Part shown: one piece after another, positions 1 to 12,400 of the stretch
How the letters are laid out: the number at the start of each line of letters is the position of its first letter
Position numbering within the stretch: the first letter of the stretch is position 1
Assembly (NCBI GenBank): GCA_051453625.1
Contig: JBOZIK010000001.1
Location: 184,070,534-184,134,533 of the forward strand
Reading direction: 5' to 3'
Length of the DNA stretch: 64,000 nt
Source of the DNA: Welwitschia mirabilis
Lineage: Eukaryota; Gnetophyta; Gnetopsida; Welwitschiales
Notes under the pieces: generated by a model
The model's database searches: none
What the model saw: the letters and a program-made list of their open reading frames with translations, nothing else
What the model was told of the DNA's origin: nothing
Translations under genes and position numbers: made by a program

Positions 1-79
1 TGCTTTAAACTTGCTTTGGTATTTTCTTCTTATTTTATATTGATGTGTTTCTATTCTTGTCTCTTACTTTTATGTGCCA

Positions 80-370
80 ACCCTTTAACCTGGTCAGTTA
101 GTTCTATTGTATAATACTTGAGTACATCTTATGCATAACAAGTTGACCTCTAAATGGTTAATTCCTTACCTTGTAAATAAAGTTCATTTTAATGGCTCTA
201 TTGAGATTACTAATCTGCAAGCCAGAGATATTAAAAACGTTAATGGATAAAGGCTTAAAATTTATACATCATTTGATGATTGTATTTATGCCTTAAACCT
301 AGTAAAGGTAATTAAATTAGAAGATATAATTAAAGAAAAAGAGGAGGATCTTCCATTTGACATCTTATAA
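80..370 (+). pseudogene. Ty3/gypsy integrase C-terminal end (Athila/Tat-like)
   Basis: The plus strand reads like the C-terminal tail of a plant Ty3/gypsy integrase. A stretch resembling 'LVLLYNT' (about 98-120) leads into KLTSKW followed by a segment ending VNG-stop-RLK, and the frame ends at the TAA at 368-370. In Athila/Tat elements this region normally reads K-L-x-S-x-W-x-x-P-F ... VNGQRLK, so the internal stop falls where Gln (CAA) is expected, and another replaces an expected residue after YNT. The catalytic core and everything upstream lie outside the window. I infer that the parent element extends leftwards. The match rests on motif recognition only. The clade is less certain than the family. 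Confidence 0.7.
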
Positions 371-1803
371 ATCTTCTCTTAGCTCCATTTCTTGGTTTAA
401 GTTATGATGGTACTTGATCATCTTTAACTTGATTCATGTTCAAATTTTATATGTCTATCATGATTAAGTAATATCTTACTTTGGGCATTATAGTGAAAAA
501 GATTGGATTCCACCAATCTTCAGATATTATTATAGCTAACTAATCTCCTTGATTAATTTGTTTTAGAATCAATTATGTTAATCAGATGCTTATTGGTACT
601 CATGTGTTTTGTTATTTCACTTCAATGATTAATCAATGGTTTGAAGATGGAATTTCAAGTCTATAAAAGAAAAGAAAATAATAAAAGAGAGAACAAAATA
701 AAAAGTTATTCCTTCTTAAAAAATATAGCATGATGTCCTACCGCAAATGCAGTAGGGAAAATTTTTCCCAAGAGAAGCCTTTAGTAGTGCAATATGATAG
801 CGGTGGAAACTTCACTAGAAGGTTAGTTAATCATGATCTAGCTTTGCTTGTGAATCCTCACTTTCGTAGCAATGGTTGCACTCCCCTTGTTCTAAAGAAC
901 AGTGTTTCTCAACATCCCACTTGATTCCCATTATTTTAAGATAAAATCCTTTAGGACTTTTCAGTATATTAATCACTGGATCATGTTATAGCAAGGTACT
1001 ATGATTGCTAAAAGCTGAAGACAGATTGAATTATAGTCAAAACAACAATTGATACTTCTTAAATAATAAGTGGATATTGGTCCTTTTACTACCTTATTAG
1101 ATGATAAACTATGATATTTTTGCAATGAATCATGCATCTCTAGATCAAGTAGTATTATGATTTTCTCCAAGGAATATAGCTAGGTTAAAATTTATGGAAA
1201 ACTAGTTAATCTTCTCCTTGTTTCATGTTGTTAATTTTTAGTTTTCTATTTTCTGGAATATAAATCAGCTGTTTTAAAGTCATTCACTTACTTTTCATAA
1301 AAAAATGGTAAGAACTTTATCATTTTCTAGTCTTCTTATTATAAATTCTTAAGTCTTAATGCATAATGGATCCTTGACCCTCAGTTTTATTTTCATTTTC
1401 CATTTTATGAATGTGTTTTTTTGTTTTTGCTTTTCTTTCTTATTTTACATCCCTTGTTACTTTTAGCTCATTCTTTTTTATTATCACAAGTACATTTGTT
1501 TAAAAATTCAAGATGAATTTATCTACTTCATCGAAGTGGAATGTCTTGAATCCTTAAAATATTGGCTTTAATTAAAAGGAATTTATCTAATAAAAATATG
1601 TTTTTCATATATCTCAAATAATAATTTATTACATATATTTTTTATGATGTTAAAGTAAAATATCTTTTTAATATGCACTCTGTGTTTAACAATATAAAAT
1701 TTTTTATGTTTGAGTATTATATTTTATCCTTTTTCCAATTTGACTCACTTCTATCCTTTTTCACTTTCTTTATCAAGAACTAAAGAATGCTTAATTGAGG
1801 GCT
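371..1803. other. AT-rich stretch without a recognisable gene
   Basis: No recognisable coding motif on either strand. A 64-codon open frame at 730-924 has no family resemblance that I can see and no supporting context. The stretch may be the 3' untranslated part of the gypsy element whose integrase tail lies just upstream. Confidence 0.5.
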
Positions 1804-2870
1804 ATGTTGCAAGCCAAATTGGCCATATTTAACATCATGTTATTTTTACAAGTTTAATGCTCAAATTGATCACTTTAGATGTCAAAGGTCAAAGACAAAG
1901 AATTAATAATTATTTAAATTAAAGTGGAGTAATTATGAAGCATTTGAAAAAGACATGTAAACGAAAATGTTCTACTAGGAAGATGTTATGCAAATAAGAT
2001 GTTACATCAAGAAAACATTCCAAAAGATATTAAGAAGATGTTACACCAAGAAGACCTTCCACATAATCAAGAATATGTTACACTAATGATATTATGAGTT
2101 TCCTACTAACATTAGTAGGTATATTTTTATCGGCTAAAGAACATGTAATAAGATGAAGAAAATCCAGCAAACATTACTAGTGCCACCATGCAGTATTGCT
2201 TGTACTCTGAAGAAACACAATAAAAATCTTACATTCCTAGAATTATTTGGAAATTAATCACTTTATACTTATGGGCTTAATCAGAAGAAAAGAAGCCATG
2301 AGAAGATGGACAATCAATGGTCATGGAAGATGAAAGTCAATAGTTATCAAAAAGGCACATTAAAGACAAGAAGTCATCAGAAGATGAAAGATCAATAGTC
2401 ATCCACCTAGTCATCTGGAAGATTAGAATGCATGTAGAAGATATGAAAAATACCAAACAAACTCCATCATTTATGTAATAATTGATATGATAGCCTTTGG
2501 TCTATTATGACTCTTTAGTGATCCTAATAATCATTCCAAATACTATAAATACTCTTATTAGATCCCTCATTTACTAATCTTTGTTGCATCAATTATTCTT
2601 ATAATGTTTAAAGAGTGATTAAGTAAGGGATCCATCCATTACTTGTAGAGAAGAACTTTTCTTATTGTTTGGCTGTGTCTCCTTCATTGAGAAGCTATTA
2701 CAAAAGTAACCATTGCAAAGAAGGGCTTTCCTTAGTATTGGTTATGTCTCCTTCATTAAGGATCTAGTACTTTGTAATCAGAAGCGGAGCATTTTAATTA
2801 ATAAAATATTAATTAAATTATTCTTTTATATATTCTTTTTATCTTTCTTATAGTTTATGTTGATTGCATT
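1804..2870 (+). repeat. Possible LTR, unclassified
   Basis: The stretch starts TGTTGCAAGCC, a typical LTR-style 5' end. It has a good TATA-like box (CTATAAATAC, about 2548-2557) and two diverged copies of a ~75-base unit around 2640-2770 built on 'TGTCTCCTTCATT', and it ends near a CA dinucleotide about 2868. A purine-rich zone at 1975-2440 is full of AAGATG and GTCATC words. No clear primer-binding site follows, and no second LTR copy is in the window, so this is a suggestion only. It could belong to the gypsy element at the left edge. Confidence 0.28.
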
Positions 2871-4087
2871 ATAGTGACAAGCACTTGTAATTGATATAAA
2901 TTATAAGGGCTAATTTGGATGATAACAAGTTGGTTGACCCTATTAGAATGTGCATTTCGGTTGCATCCATTTTATGCATTGAATTCATATTGTAATTTTC
3001 ATTTCATCTATTGCATTGCATTTTAATTCTAAAAGTTAGATTAGGGAATCAAATCTTTTGCAATAATCTTTTAATTTCCTCTTTTATAATTTCTATCTAG
3101 AGTACAAAAAATGAGTTGACTCCCACATACTAGTGCATTTCATGTTGTTTTATTTAAGATTTTTAGGTACTACAGATTAAATATTCATCCAAAAGAAATA
3201 TCAATTTGAGCACATGATTCACACTGCAATACTTGATTTATGTAATATCTATTAATCATTTATTATATTTAACATTTTTAAATTAATAGAAAAAAGAAAA
3301 ATATGAAGAATGAGAGACATGAAAACTTGTAACAGTAAAGGATGTCTTCATAATCATATAGTTTTTTATCCATATTTTACATGTGCAAGTATGAAAATCA
3401 AGTTTTTTAAAGGAATATCATTCACTCATAATAGTTCTTTCTTTATAAGAATTAACATTGCTAACAATTATCCACCTCAAGAACAAAGAATATCTGGTAA
3501 AGTCTTAGGTATGAATAGATATTAAAAAGTTATTACTCTATCATTTATTTTATTTTTAATATTATTAATTTAATATGTGATTATTTGCAAGAGAAGGTAA
3601 AAGCTCCAAATCAGAAAAGAAGAGGCAAAGAGAAATTCCTAGATGTGGTCACAATTAAGTGTTATGAGAAGATATAATTGAGATGGAATAAAATACATGA
3701 AGTAGTTAGTTCATATAGGAAAAATATTCACCTCCTTAGGGAAAATAGTAAAGGATAATAAAATTTCACCAAAACACTATGAAGGAGATTACTACCTAAG
3801 TGTTTTAAAAATGATTTATGAAATATGGTCAAGGTAAATTACTATTTATTAAGTGTTTCATACATGCACTTGACTTATATGTATTATATTCACATGTAAC
3901 ATGTCTAAAACATATATAAAAAAATTTGAATTATCAAAAGAGATTAAGGAATTCATATCTTAAATAACGGGTAGAACATGGTGTGAATATAAAAACCCAA
4001 TGAAAGAAACTTTTATGATCAGTATGATAATGATGCAGACAGGCTTTCATGTATTTCTTAGGAAATTCAACCACAATAATTAAGGAT
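2871..4087. other. No gene seen
   Basis: AT-rich sequence with no supported gene. A 71-codon open frame at 3310-3525 has no recognisable domain. The right boundary is the start of an LTR at 4088. Confidence 0.5.
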
Positions 4088-5401
4088 TGTTGAACTCAAA
4101 AGGGAGGGGTGAATGAGTTATACCAAATAAAAACTCTACTGAAAATAAATTAAACTTTAGATAATAAAGACCTTACTAGATTAATGTGGTTCTCTAACCT
4201 AGGTACATTGACACATAGAGGGTAGCTTCCTCTAACACCTTTGGATATCTTTAATCTAAAAAATAGTGATTCTAGAGTACCACCAAGGTTACGTGCAACT
4301 AAGATGCTCCTCACAAAATAGTACTCTCTTCCCTTAAAGATTTACAATAACCTATACTAGAGATGTTCTTATAAGAACTTACAAAATCACACCCATACAA
4401 GGGTTGCCTTACAATTTGGAAATCCTAGCAAGGGATCCTAAGAATGAAAGTAGAAAATGAACTATAATATGTATATTAAAAAATCTAATAGTCCTTATAA
4501 TTTAAGTGCCAATAAACAATGATAAAAAAAAAAACACCAAGCCTGACAAGATGTCACTTTAATAAAATGCTTAAGTTATCCCTTATTGTTATTGCCCACA
4601 AGTATCTTAGATCAAAATAATGCAACTGTTGTAAGAGCCAATGATTTAGCAATATATTCACTAGATAGTCCTTTTCAAAAAGATAGCTAAAAAGCTTTAT
4701 GTATTATGCTAATAACCTATGTGAGTAACTTGTTTTTCTTATCTCTTTGTGTGCTTTATAATTTTTATGTCTTTCTTACCTTCACCCTAGAGAGATAGTT
4801 GTTTGGAAACATTTAAATGTTATGCGATAGATATAAAGGAATGACCTTTGGTTGTTTAATGGCTACTTTATTTTTCATCAAATTTTTGAGATATATGTCT
4901 TTAAAATAGTAGATACTCTATAAGATAGACATCTTTGCCCTGAAAGACATCTTTGATCAAACTGCTCAAATTTTAATAAAACTTGAACTATTGTAACTCT
5001 AACCCTTAGTGATCATGAATCCATGATGTAAAACTTGCTTGATTTCCTAAAATATAGATAAATCATCAAAACACAACTTATCTTTGTTACCCTTATTAGT
5101 TCAGCATAGAAGTCTTTAAATCTATAGGTGTCTTCCATTAGATTAAGTAGTATAGATGTCTTTAATTTAATAGATGTCTTTTTCCTATCTCTACATAGAT
5201 GTCTTTACATATGCAGATGTCTTCAGTCAACTATTTTTGTTCTTCATGAAATTTGAGCTAAAGCTCCTATGTAATACAAACTTGAGGTTTTGACTTGTAT
5301 TGATTCTTTTTACAATTTGATGTTCTCCAATTTTACTTGTCTACACATTAAATACATTAATTTCGACAAGTGGAATCATCAAAACTAGGATTTTACCAAC
5401 A
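4088..5401 (-). repeat. 3' LTR of Sirevirus-like copia element
   Basis: This 1,314-base block begins TGTTGAACTC on the plus strand and begins TGTTGGTAAA on the minus strand, giving the TG...CA ends and short terminal inverted repeat of a plant LTR. On the minus strand it directly follows a polypurine tract, so it is the 3' LTR of the minus-strand copia element whose pol lies at 8163-9465. It contains many AGATGTCT / AGACATCT words (about 4925-5230), several next to each other. The matching 5' LTR is missing because the element is cut off at the satellite array. The ends are inferred from sequence, as there is no second copy to compare. Confidence 0.7.
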
Positions 5402-5421
5402 ATCTCCTCCTTTTTGATGAT
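5402..5421 (-). promoter_or_regulatory. Polypurine tract of copia element
   Basis: On the minus strand the bases before the LTR read ATCATCAAAAAGGAGGAGAT and then TGTTGG. This is the classic Sirevirus/copia plus-strand priming site abutting the 3' LTR. Confidence 0.75.
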
Positions 5422-7560
5422 GTTCAAAACTTGGGAAATCTCATTGGTGCAATCATGTTTTAAAAATTAAGATAACTAAATACAAGAGAGAACATAATGT
5501 ATTACATAAGGCATGAATATAAATTTTAAGAATTTAAAAACATTTGTTAATAATACATAATCATTTGTAAAATAGTAATCAAGAAGATGTATAAATTATT
5601 AAACACATGTCAGATCATAAAGTACATTGTATACAAGAAAAAAGTAATAAGAAATAATAAAAGATCATGAAGTGTGTGCCAATAATAGATAATAATCATC
5701 AATAGTGATGTTATTCATATAATTCCAATCTATCTATCTGAAGTTCACATCCTTCAAACCTATACAGGATGTCCAATAGTTCCAATCTGATTTATCCATC
5801 TCTTCCCCTTTTTTGGATAACATAAAAAACAGATAATCACGAAGAGCTAAGTTGCTAGTATACTGAATAGCATCTCCTGCATCATCACTATCATTATCAC
5901 TATCATTAGTGGCAAAGGTCTAAATGGTGTATGAAGAAGAAAAGGTGGATGGAGGTGCGTGCCACTTCCTAGATGTCCTCAAGAGATCTATCTCCTTGTA
6001 TGTGAGTACATTTAAGAGGTAATGAAGGTGTCAAAGAAGCTCACAATAGCTATCTTAGAAAAATCATAAGCTAAGGATGAATCGGTGCTAAGAGGCGAAG
6101 CAATGCTAAGAGGTGAAGCATGGATGGAATTATGAGAGGTGGTTGTGGAGATGGTGGATGAGGTAAAGATGGAAACTGTGTAGGATGGTGAATGGGTAAT
6201 TTGTAATGAGTCCTATGAAAGATAAAAGGCTAATCACTTGCTTGTTGCTCCTCTTGTACCTGTGTTAGAGCTTGGTACTCCCTCTATACTTGTGCTAAAT
6301 CCTGACGCTTTCCCTATGTCTGTGCCTACTTTATTGTGAACTCTGATGAATTGGAATCTATTGCATGACCTAAGTCGTATCCTGTAGTAGGAGGTGCTGG
6401 AGGTACCTCTATCTCTAATTCCTCCTCTGAATCAAACCAAGTAAGAGTCCCCATAGCTTTTAAATTAATTTGTAGGAGCCTCTTCCTCACAGGTTATATA
6501 ATAGTGGTCCTTTAATCTCAAGAGTTTTTATTCAATCTTTCCTATCATATTAGTAATAGCATTGAGATCCTTCTTTACTGATAATGAACTATGAGTGGTT
6601 GAAGATTAAGAGCACTAAAATTGTGCCTTAGAAGATCTCATACTTGTTTCTTTACCTACTGGCACTAGTACTCATTGTTTTTCATTAAACTCTAGAAGTG
6701 GCTTTTTAGGACCAATGATATTAACTTTTGATACTGAGATGCTGGCATTGACAATAATTAGGCTATTCAAGCAAGATTGATCTAAGATCTTGCCCTTATT
6801 GAAAAGAGTAATGATATCCATACATAAAATAGATTCAAGATTAATTTTTATCATTGTGAAAAGGTAATAGACCATAAAAGTCTCCATTGGGTTACCCTGA
6901 AAAGTATGTTATAGAAGGTAATCAAACTCAAAATAGATGAATCTAGTATCATATATTTACATTCTACATTCCATAAAAATTCATCCTTGAATATCTAAGT
7001 AGCACATTGCTCAATGGACGCTATAAACTATGAATAGAATGGCATGTGAAAATATCTTTAAAAGAATGCACATATAATTGTGAAAGCTCTGAAGTATTTA
7101 TACTAAGCATAGAATTTACAAAACTAGGTGTAAAAAATAAAGAGGTACCTTGTACTTAAGCTTAAAAAATCCCAGTGCTATCATCTATCTTATTAATATT
7201 GGCATAGAATTCCATGATAATAAGGTCTAAAATGTCTTGCTCTAATTGAACTGTCATGTCCCAATCAAGACATGAGGAAATAAGTAAGAAGATGATCTAT
7301 CTTATGCTTTTAGAACCCAAGAGTTCTTTCTGCAATAATGGAGTTTCTAATTCGAGTTTTAAAATGTTTTGCAGCTAACTCATGATAAAAATATTGCTCA
7401 TACTATGGTCTATGGGCTTCTGTGATAGGTTCCTTGCCCTTGAGGTACAAATAGGCTTTCTCCTCAAAATTTTTGAAGAAAAAACATGAAGAACTAAACT
7501 TATAATAAGAAAAGTAAAAAAAACAATGAAAAAAACACCTATCAAGAAAGGAGCACCTAT
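5422..7560 (-). pseudogene. Env-like 3' ORF region of Sirevirus-like element
   Basis: Between the end of pol and the 3' LTR lie about 2.7 kb of minus-strand sequence that still reads as protein in pieces. At about 7264-7081 it reads EFYANI, then after two stops VQG-T and LFFTPSFVNSML. This resembles the 'FYANL ... V-RG ... F-P--IN--L' core of the domain family called putative plant transposon protein. An open 71-codon piece follows at 6887-6672, and around 6455-6365 there is an acidic and proline-rich stretch (WFDSEEELEIEVPPAPPTTGY). Sireviruses commonly carry an extra, sometimes env-like, ORF in this position. The family assignment is my reading of motifs. Several stops and frameshifts show it is dead. 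Confidence 0.5.
5798..5816 (-). promoter_or_regulatory. Second polypurine-like tract
   Basis: The minus strand reads AAAAAAGGGGAAGAGAT about 400 bases before the LTR. It closely resembles the main tract at 5402-5421. Sireviruses are known for several polypurine tracts upstream of the 3' LTR, and this is a likely extra copy. Confidence 0.45.
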
Positions 7561-8162
7561 TGTGCTGGCTATGAAGACTTATTTCAAATCCAAGACATCT
7601 ATGCTAAGAGTTCTAAGAAAAAACAAGTTGAAAAGGACTTTGAGAGGGATACATGTAGAGTGGAGGATTGACAATGATAGATGATGATCCTTTCCTAAAT
7701 AAAAAGGGTTAAAACCCTCATTTTGACATGTGTTTTATTTTTTGGAACATATCTTAAAAGATGTTTACTTATTCAAAGATTCCTAAAATGATGAAATTAG
7801 ATGTCCATATTGATAAAAGACATCTTCTGATAATAAACTTTACAAATTACCTATATTCTTTAAATATATCTACACATCCAAATATGTTTATTCCAAAAAA
7901 TTAAAGAAAATATACCTAACCTTCTGACTTATAAAGATGTTTTCTAATTAGACATCTAATGATAGATGTCTTTTACTAAAAGACGTCTTCCCTTAAAAAT
8001 GAAAAACTTTAAATTTTCTATAGATAACATCATGATTAGACTATTATGGCAAAAAGGTAAAGTAACATGTACATAATTTACTAGTTTATGGTTTAGCTAT
8101 TATCTCAACTCATAAAATATCATAATGTGGAGTTGAGATTTCGAGAGTGATAACCTAAAGAC

Positions 8163-9465
8163 TTACCTAATTGGACAAGGCTCAATCCCTATTTTTTTGT
8201 AAAATTTAATAAACTTAATACCACTTAGTGGTTTAGTAAAGATATTAGTGAGTTGATCATCATTATTAATGTTTTTTAGCATGATATCCTTGTTTTGTAT
8301 ATGGACTCTAAGAAAATGATATCTAATCTTGTTTGATTCTTGAATGCTAAATTGGGTTCTTTGAAATGTTGATAGCACTTTTATTATCATAAAAGATGCA
8401 AATGCTTTCCATGGATAATCCTAAATCTTTTAAGGTTTGCTTAATATAAAGTAACTAAGCATAACTTTCAGTAGTGATGTATTCATCCTCAGCAGTTTGC
8501 TACTCCAAGACACAAACATTGTTCAAGCAAGAAGTAACTTCCACTAGTGTTCCTTCTATCATCCTTGCATCATGTCTAATTTACATTATAATACCCAACT
8601 AGATTAAGGTAGAAATCCTTTAAATACCAAAGGCCCTAATTAGTAGTATCTTTTAGATAGTGAAAAATTCTTTTAAATGCTATAAGATGTGATTCTCTAG
8701 GATCACTTTAATAATGAGTATATAGCCCTACATTAAAAATAATCCCAAGCCTACTAGTAATAAGATATAATAAATTACCAATCATACCCATGAACAGATT
8801 TTGATCTTTGATAATGAGTAGATAGCCCTACATTCAAAATAGTCTCAAGCCTAATAGTAATTAGATATAATAAATTACCAATCATACCCATGAATAGCTT
8901 TTGGTCCACCTTTATACCATGCTCATCTTTATCCAGTTTTGTTGTTTGACTCATTGCGACATATTTAGCCTTACAATCATATAAGCCATACTTGACTAGA
9001 AAATTTTTAACATATTTTATTTAAGAAATGAATGTACCTTATTTGCATTGCATCACTTAAAGCTTTAAGAAGTTTGTCATTTCTCTTATGAGATTCATTT
9101 CAAACTCATCCTACATAATATTAGCAAACTTCCTACATAATAACTTTTTAGTAGTACCAAAAATAACATCATGCACATAGATTTGTACAATAATAAAATC
9201 CTTATCATTCTTTTTAAGGAATATCATAACATTAATTAGATAATATTTTTTCTTACTAAGACTCTCCGTGGAAGACATACCAATAATATCAAGATACAAA
9301 AGATCTAAAGGAGGTTTAGTTATGATAGTATTTTTCTTATCAAAACTTATCCTTATTTGCTTTCTTTTTTTAGCATACCTCACAAACCTAATCATCAAAG
9401 ATTTGCAACTTAGAAAATCCTCTTATCATATCTTTTAAGGACAATGTTTTTAGTAATTCTTAAAT
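8163..9465 (-). mobile_element. Ty1/copia pol remnant, Sirevirus-like
   Basis: Reading the minus strand from 9465 downwards, the order is GAG-pre-integrase zinc-finger region (GFSKLQIFDD-stop-VCEVC), start of integrase, end of the RT core, RT thumb, and RNase H. The RNase H end at 8390-8163 reads NKIRYHFLRVHIQ ... DQLTNIFTKPL, the usual copia C-terminus, preceded by recognisable 'SICIFYDNKSAINISKNP'. Most of the integrase and the N-terminal half of RT are absent. A ~108-base tandem duplication lies at 8700-8905 within pol. The region has many stops and cannot be functional. Its 5' side runs straight into the satellite array at about 9452-9465, so gag and the 5' LTR are lost. Confidence 0.8.
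9111..9398 (-). pseudogene. Integrase-RT fusion ORF from internal deletion
   Basis: This 95-codon open frame starts with integrase-type sequence (KKRKQIRISFDKKNTI ... PLDLLYLDIIGMS ... KKYYLINVM, the zone between the zinc finger and the first catalytic Asp). It then switches, around 'LKKNDKDF', to the RT core FIIVQIYVHDVIFG and ends CRKFANIM. The normal RT motif is Y-V-D-D, so here the first catalytic Asp has become His. The join removed the catalytic core of integrase and the front of RT but kept the frame open. I take this as a deletion fusion, not a designed gene. Confidence 0.7.
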
Positions 9466-12400
9466 AGGTTTCATAATAAATGATAATGAGTAAATCCTAT
9501 ATAAATTGTCAACACTTAAAGCTAAAAGAGAAAAATAAAAGCAAGTCAAAACATATAGTTATAGAAACTAATGTAGAAATTATAATCTCAAAAGCATTAA
9601 AAAAGTAAAATGAGAAAAATTCCAAGAAAAATAAATCTAAGACTTGTTGGTATTACAAATAAAAAGGATAAAAATTTGGTTATGGTGACTAAGAAAATCA
9701 TCCAAAATGACATGCACATTAGTCCTTTAGAAATTGGATGAGCCTTTAGGATAGGTTAATATAGTGATAAAAATTGACATATTATTATCAGCTTCCATGA
9801 CATAAAAGGTAAGGAGTAGGTTTGGAGTAAAATAAAGGTTGAGGTGATTTTTCGTAGCACACATTGGACTAATAAAATGGAGAGTTTAATCATAAGACCA
9901 ATCAATCATGGCACATTAGATTGGAGAATTCCACTTAGGGTTAATCATACAACCCATAAATTATGATATCAAAGCTACCAATAGGCTCAAGACCAACATC
10001 GCAATACATGTACCTCACCAACCTATCCCACACATTACATAGACATTCTTTTTAAACGAATTTAAAGTTTAAGGATAGATTTGCGACCATACATGTGGGA
10101 TAATCTTATATTTTGATAAAAAACAAAAAAAATAATTTTTCAAATGGCAAACATAATTTTGAGGCCATACTTAAATTATATCTTTGATTAAAAATAAAAA
10201 ACTAAATTTTAAAATAGCGAACCTAATTTAATGGACATACAAAAATATATCTTTAGTCAAAAACTAATAAAATAATTTTGAAAATAGTAAACTTAATTTA
10301 ATGGGGCCTTATTCATGCTATTGAACAATGCATTAATTCAAGAAATCTTCTATTAAAAGTTAAATTTATTAAGAAAGCCAAACATAATTATTTCCTTCTA
10401 TGCCCATGTAGTTCAAACAAATCAATGACCAACCGTGTCAAGCATTAGACATCTTCTTATAAATTAACTTGCATTAACATTACTATTTCATAATTGTTAA
10501 AAAATTTAAAACTTTAAATGGTTTTAAGTTGAAAGTAAATCTATGCAAATAAGCATCTTAAAGACAATATGCCTAAGCTTACCATTCTAGATGAACATAT
10601 TCAATAAACAAAATGTCTTTTAGAGATTTTATATAAGTTAGATACTCTTAAAGAAAATATTAAGGGCAATCAACAAATAGATACTATAACAAATAATAAT
10701 GAATAGATTCTATACAATGTAATAGCCATTAAAAAAAATGATTAAGGATAACTAATAAATAGGTTACATAATAAAAGATAGTGAGTAAATTCTTCATAAA
10801 TTATCAACACTTGAAGCTAAAAGAGAAAAATAAGAGCATGTCAAGACATATAGTCATAGAAACTAATGTGGGGATTATAATCTCAAAAGCATTGAAAGAG
10901 TAAAATGAGAAAAATTCCAAGAAAAACAAATCTAAGACTCATTGGTATTACAAGAAAGAAGATAAAAATTTGGTTGTGATGACTAAGAAAATCATCCAAA
11001 ATGACATGCACATTAGATCTATAGAAATTGAATGAGCCTTTAGGATAGTTTAAAATAGTGATAAAACTTGACATATTATTATTAGCTTTCATGACTTATA
11101 AGGTAAGGAGTAGGTTTGAAGGAAAATTAAGTTTAAGGTAGCCTATCCTAGCACATGTTAGACTAATAAAATGGAGATGTTAGGTGTAAGAGTGATCAAT
11201 CATGGGACATTAGATTAGAGAATTCCACTTGGGGTTAGTTGTATGACTAATCAATTACAACAGCAAAGCTGCCAATAGGCTTGGTGACTGAGGTTGCAAT
11301 ACATGCACCTCACTTCCTCTTCGACACATTGCATACACCTTCTTTTTAAATGAATTTAAAGTTAGGGATACATTTCCCACCATACATATGAGATAATCTT
11401 GTCTTTTGATTAGGAAAAAAAACTAATTTTTCAAATGGCAAACATAATTTTGGGGCCAAACTAAAATTATATCTTTGGTTAAAAAATAAACAACTAAATT
11501 TTAAAATAGCAAACATAATTTAATGGCATACTAAAAATATATTTTCAGTTAAAAAACCAAAAACCTAGTCTTTGAAATGGCAAATCTAATTTAATGGTGC
11601 CTTATTCACCGTATAAGACAATGCATTTATTCAAGAAATCTTGTATTAAAAGCCAAATTTCATAAGAAAACTAGGCATAATTATTGCCTCCTATGCCCAT
11701 GTAGTTCAAATAAACCAATGACCAACCTTTTCAAGTATAAGACATCTTATAAATTAACTTGTATTATAATTTCTATTTCATAATTTTTTAAAAAAATGAA
11801 AATTCAAATAAGCATCTTAAAGATAATATGCCTAAGCTTACTGTGCTAGATGAACATCTCCAACAAACAAAATGTCTTCTAGAGATTTTGTGTAAGTTAG
11901 ATACTCTTAAAGAAAAAATTGAGGGTAATCAACAAATAGATCTTACAACAAAAGATAATGAATAAATTCTATCTAAAGTAATAGCCCTTGAAAAAATGAT
12001 TAAGCATAACTGATAAATAGGTCCCATAATAAATAATAATGAGTAAATCCTACATAAATTTTTAATACTTGAAGCTAAAAGAGAAAAATAAGATTAAGTC
12101 AAGACATATAATCATAGAAACTAAGGTGGGGATTATAATATCAAAAGCATTAAAAGAGTAAAATGAGAAATATTCCAAGAACAACAAATCTATTACTTGT
12201 AAATATTACAGAAAAAGAAGATAAAAATTTGGTTATGGTGACTAAGAAAATCATTCAAAATGACATGCACATTAAGCCTTTAAAAATTGGATAAACCTTT
12301 AGGATAGGTTAAAATAGTGATAAAACTTGACATATTATTATTAGTTTCTATGATGTAAAAAGGTAAGGAGTAGGTTTGGAGTAAAATGGAGGTTAAGGTT

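Noticed and set aside
10883-11092. Minus-strand open frames repeated in the satellite (also near 14751, 15970 and 19685)
   Set aside because: They are the reverse complement of the ORF1-like and following segment. Their Phe/Leu-rich text comes from A-rich plus-strand codons, and the protein-like signal is on the plus strand.
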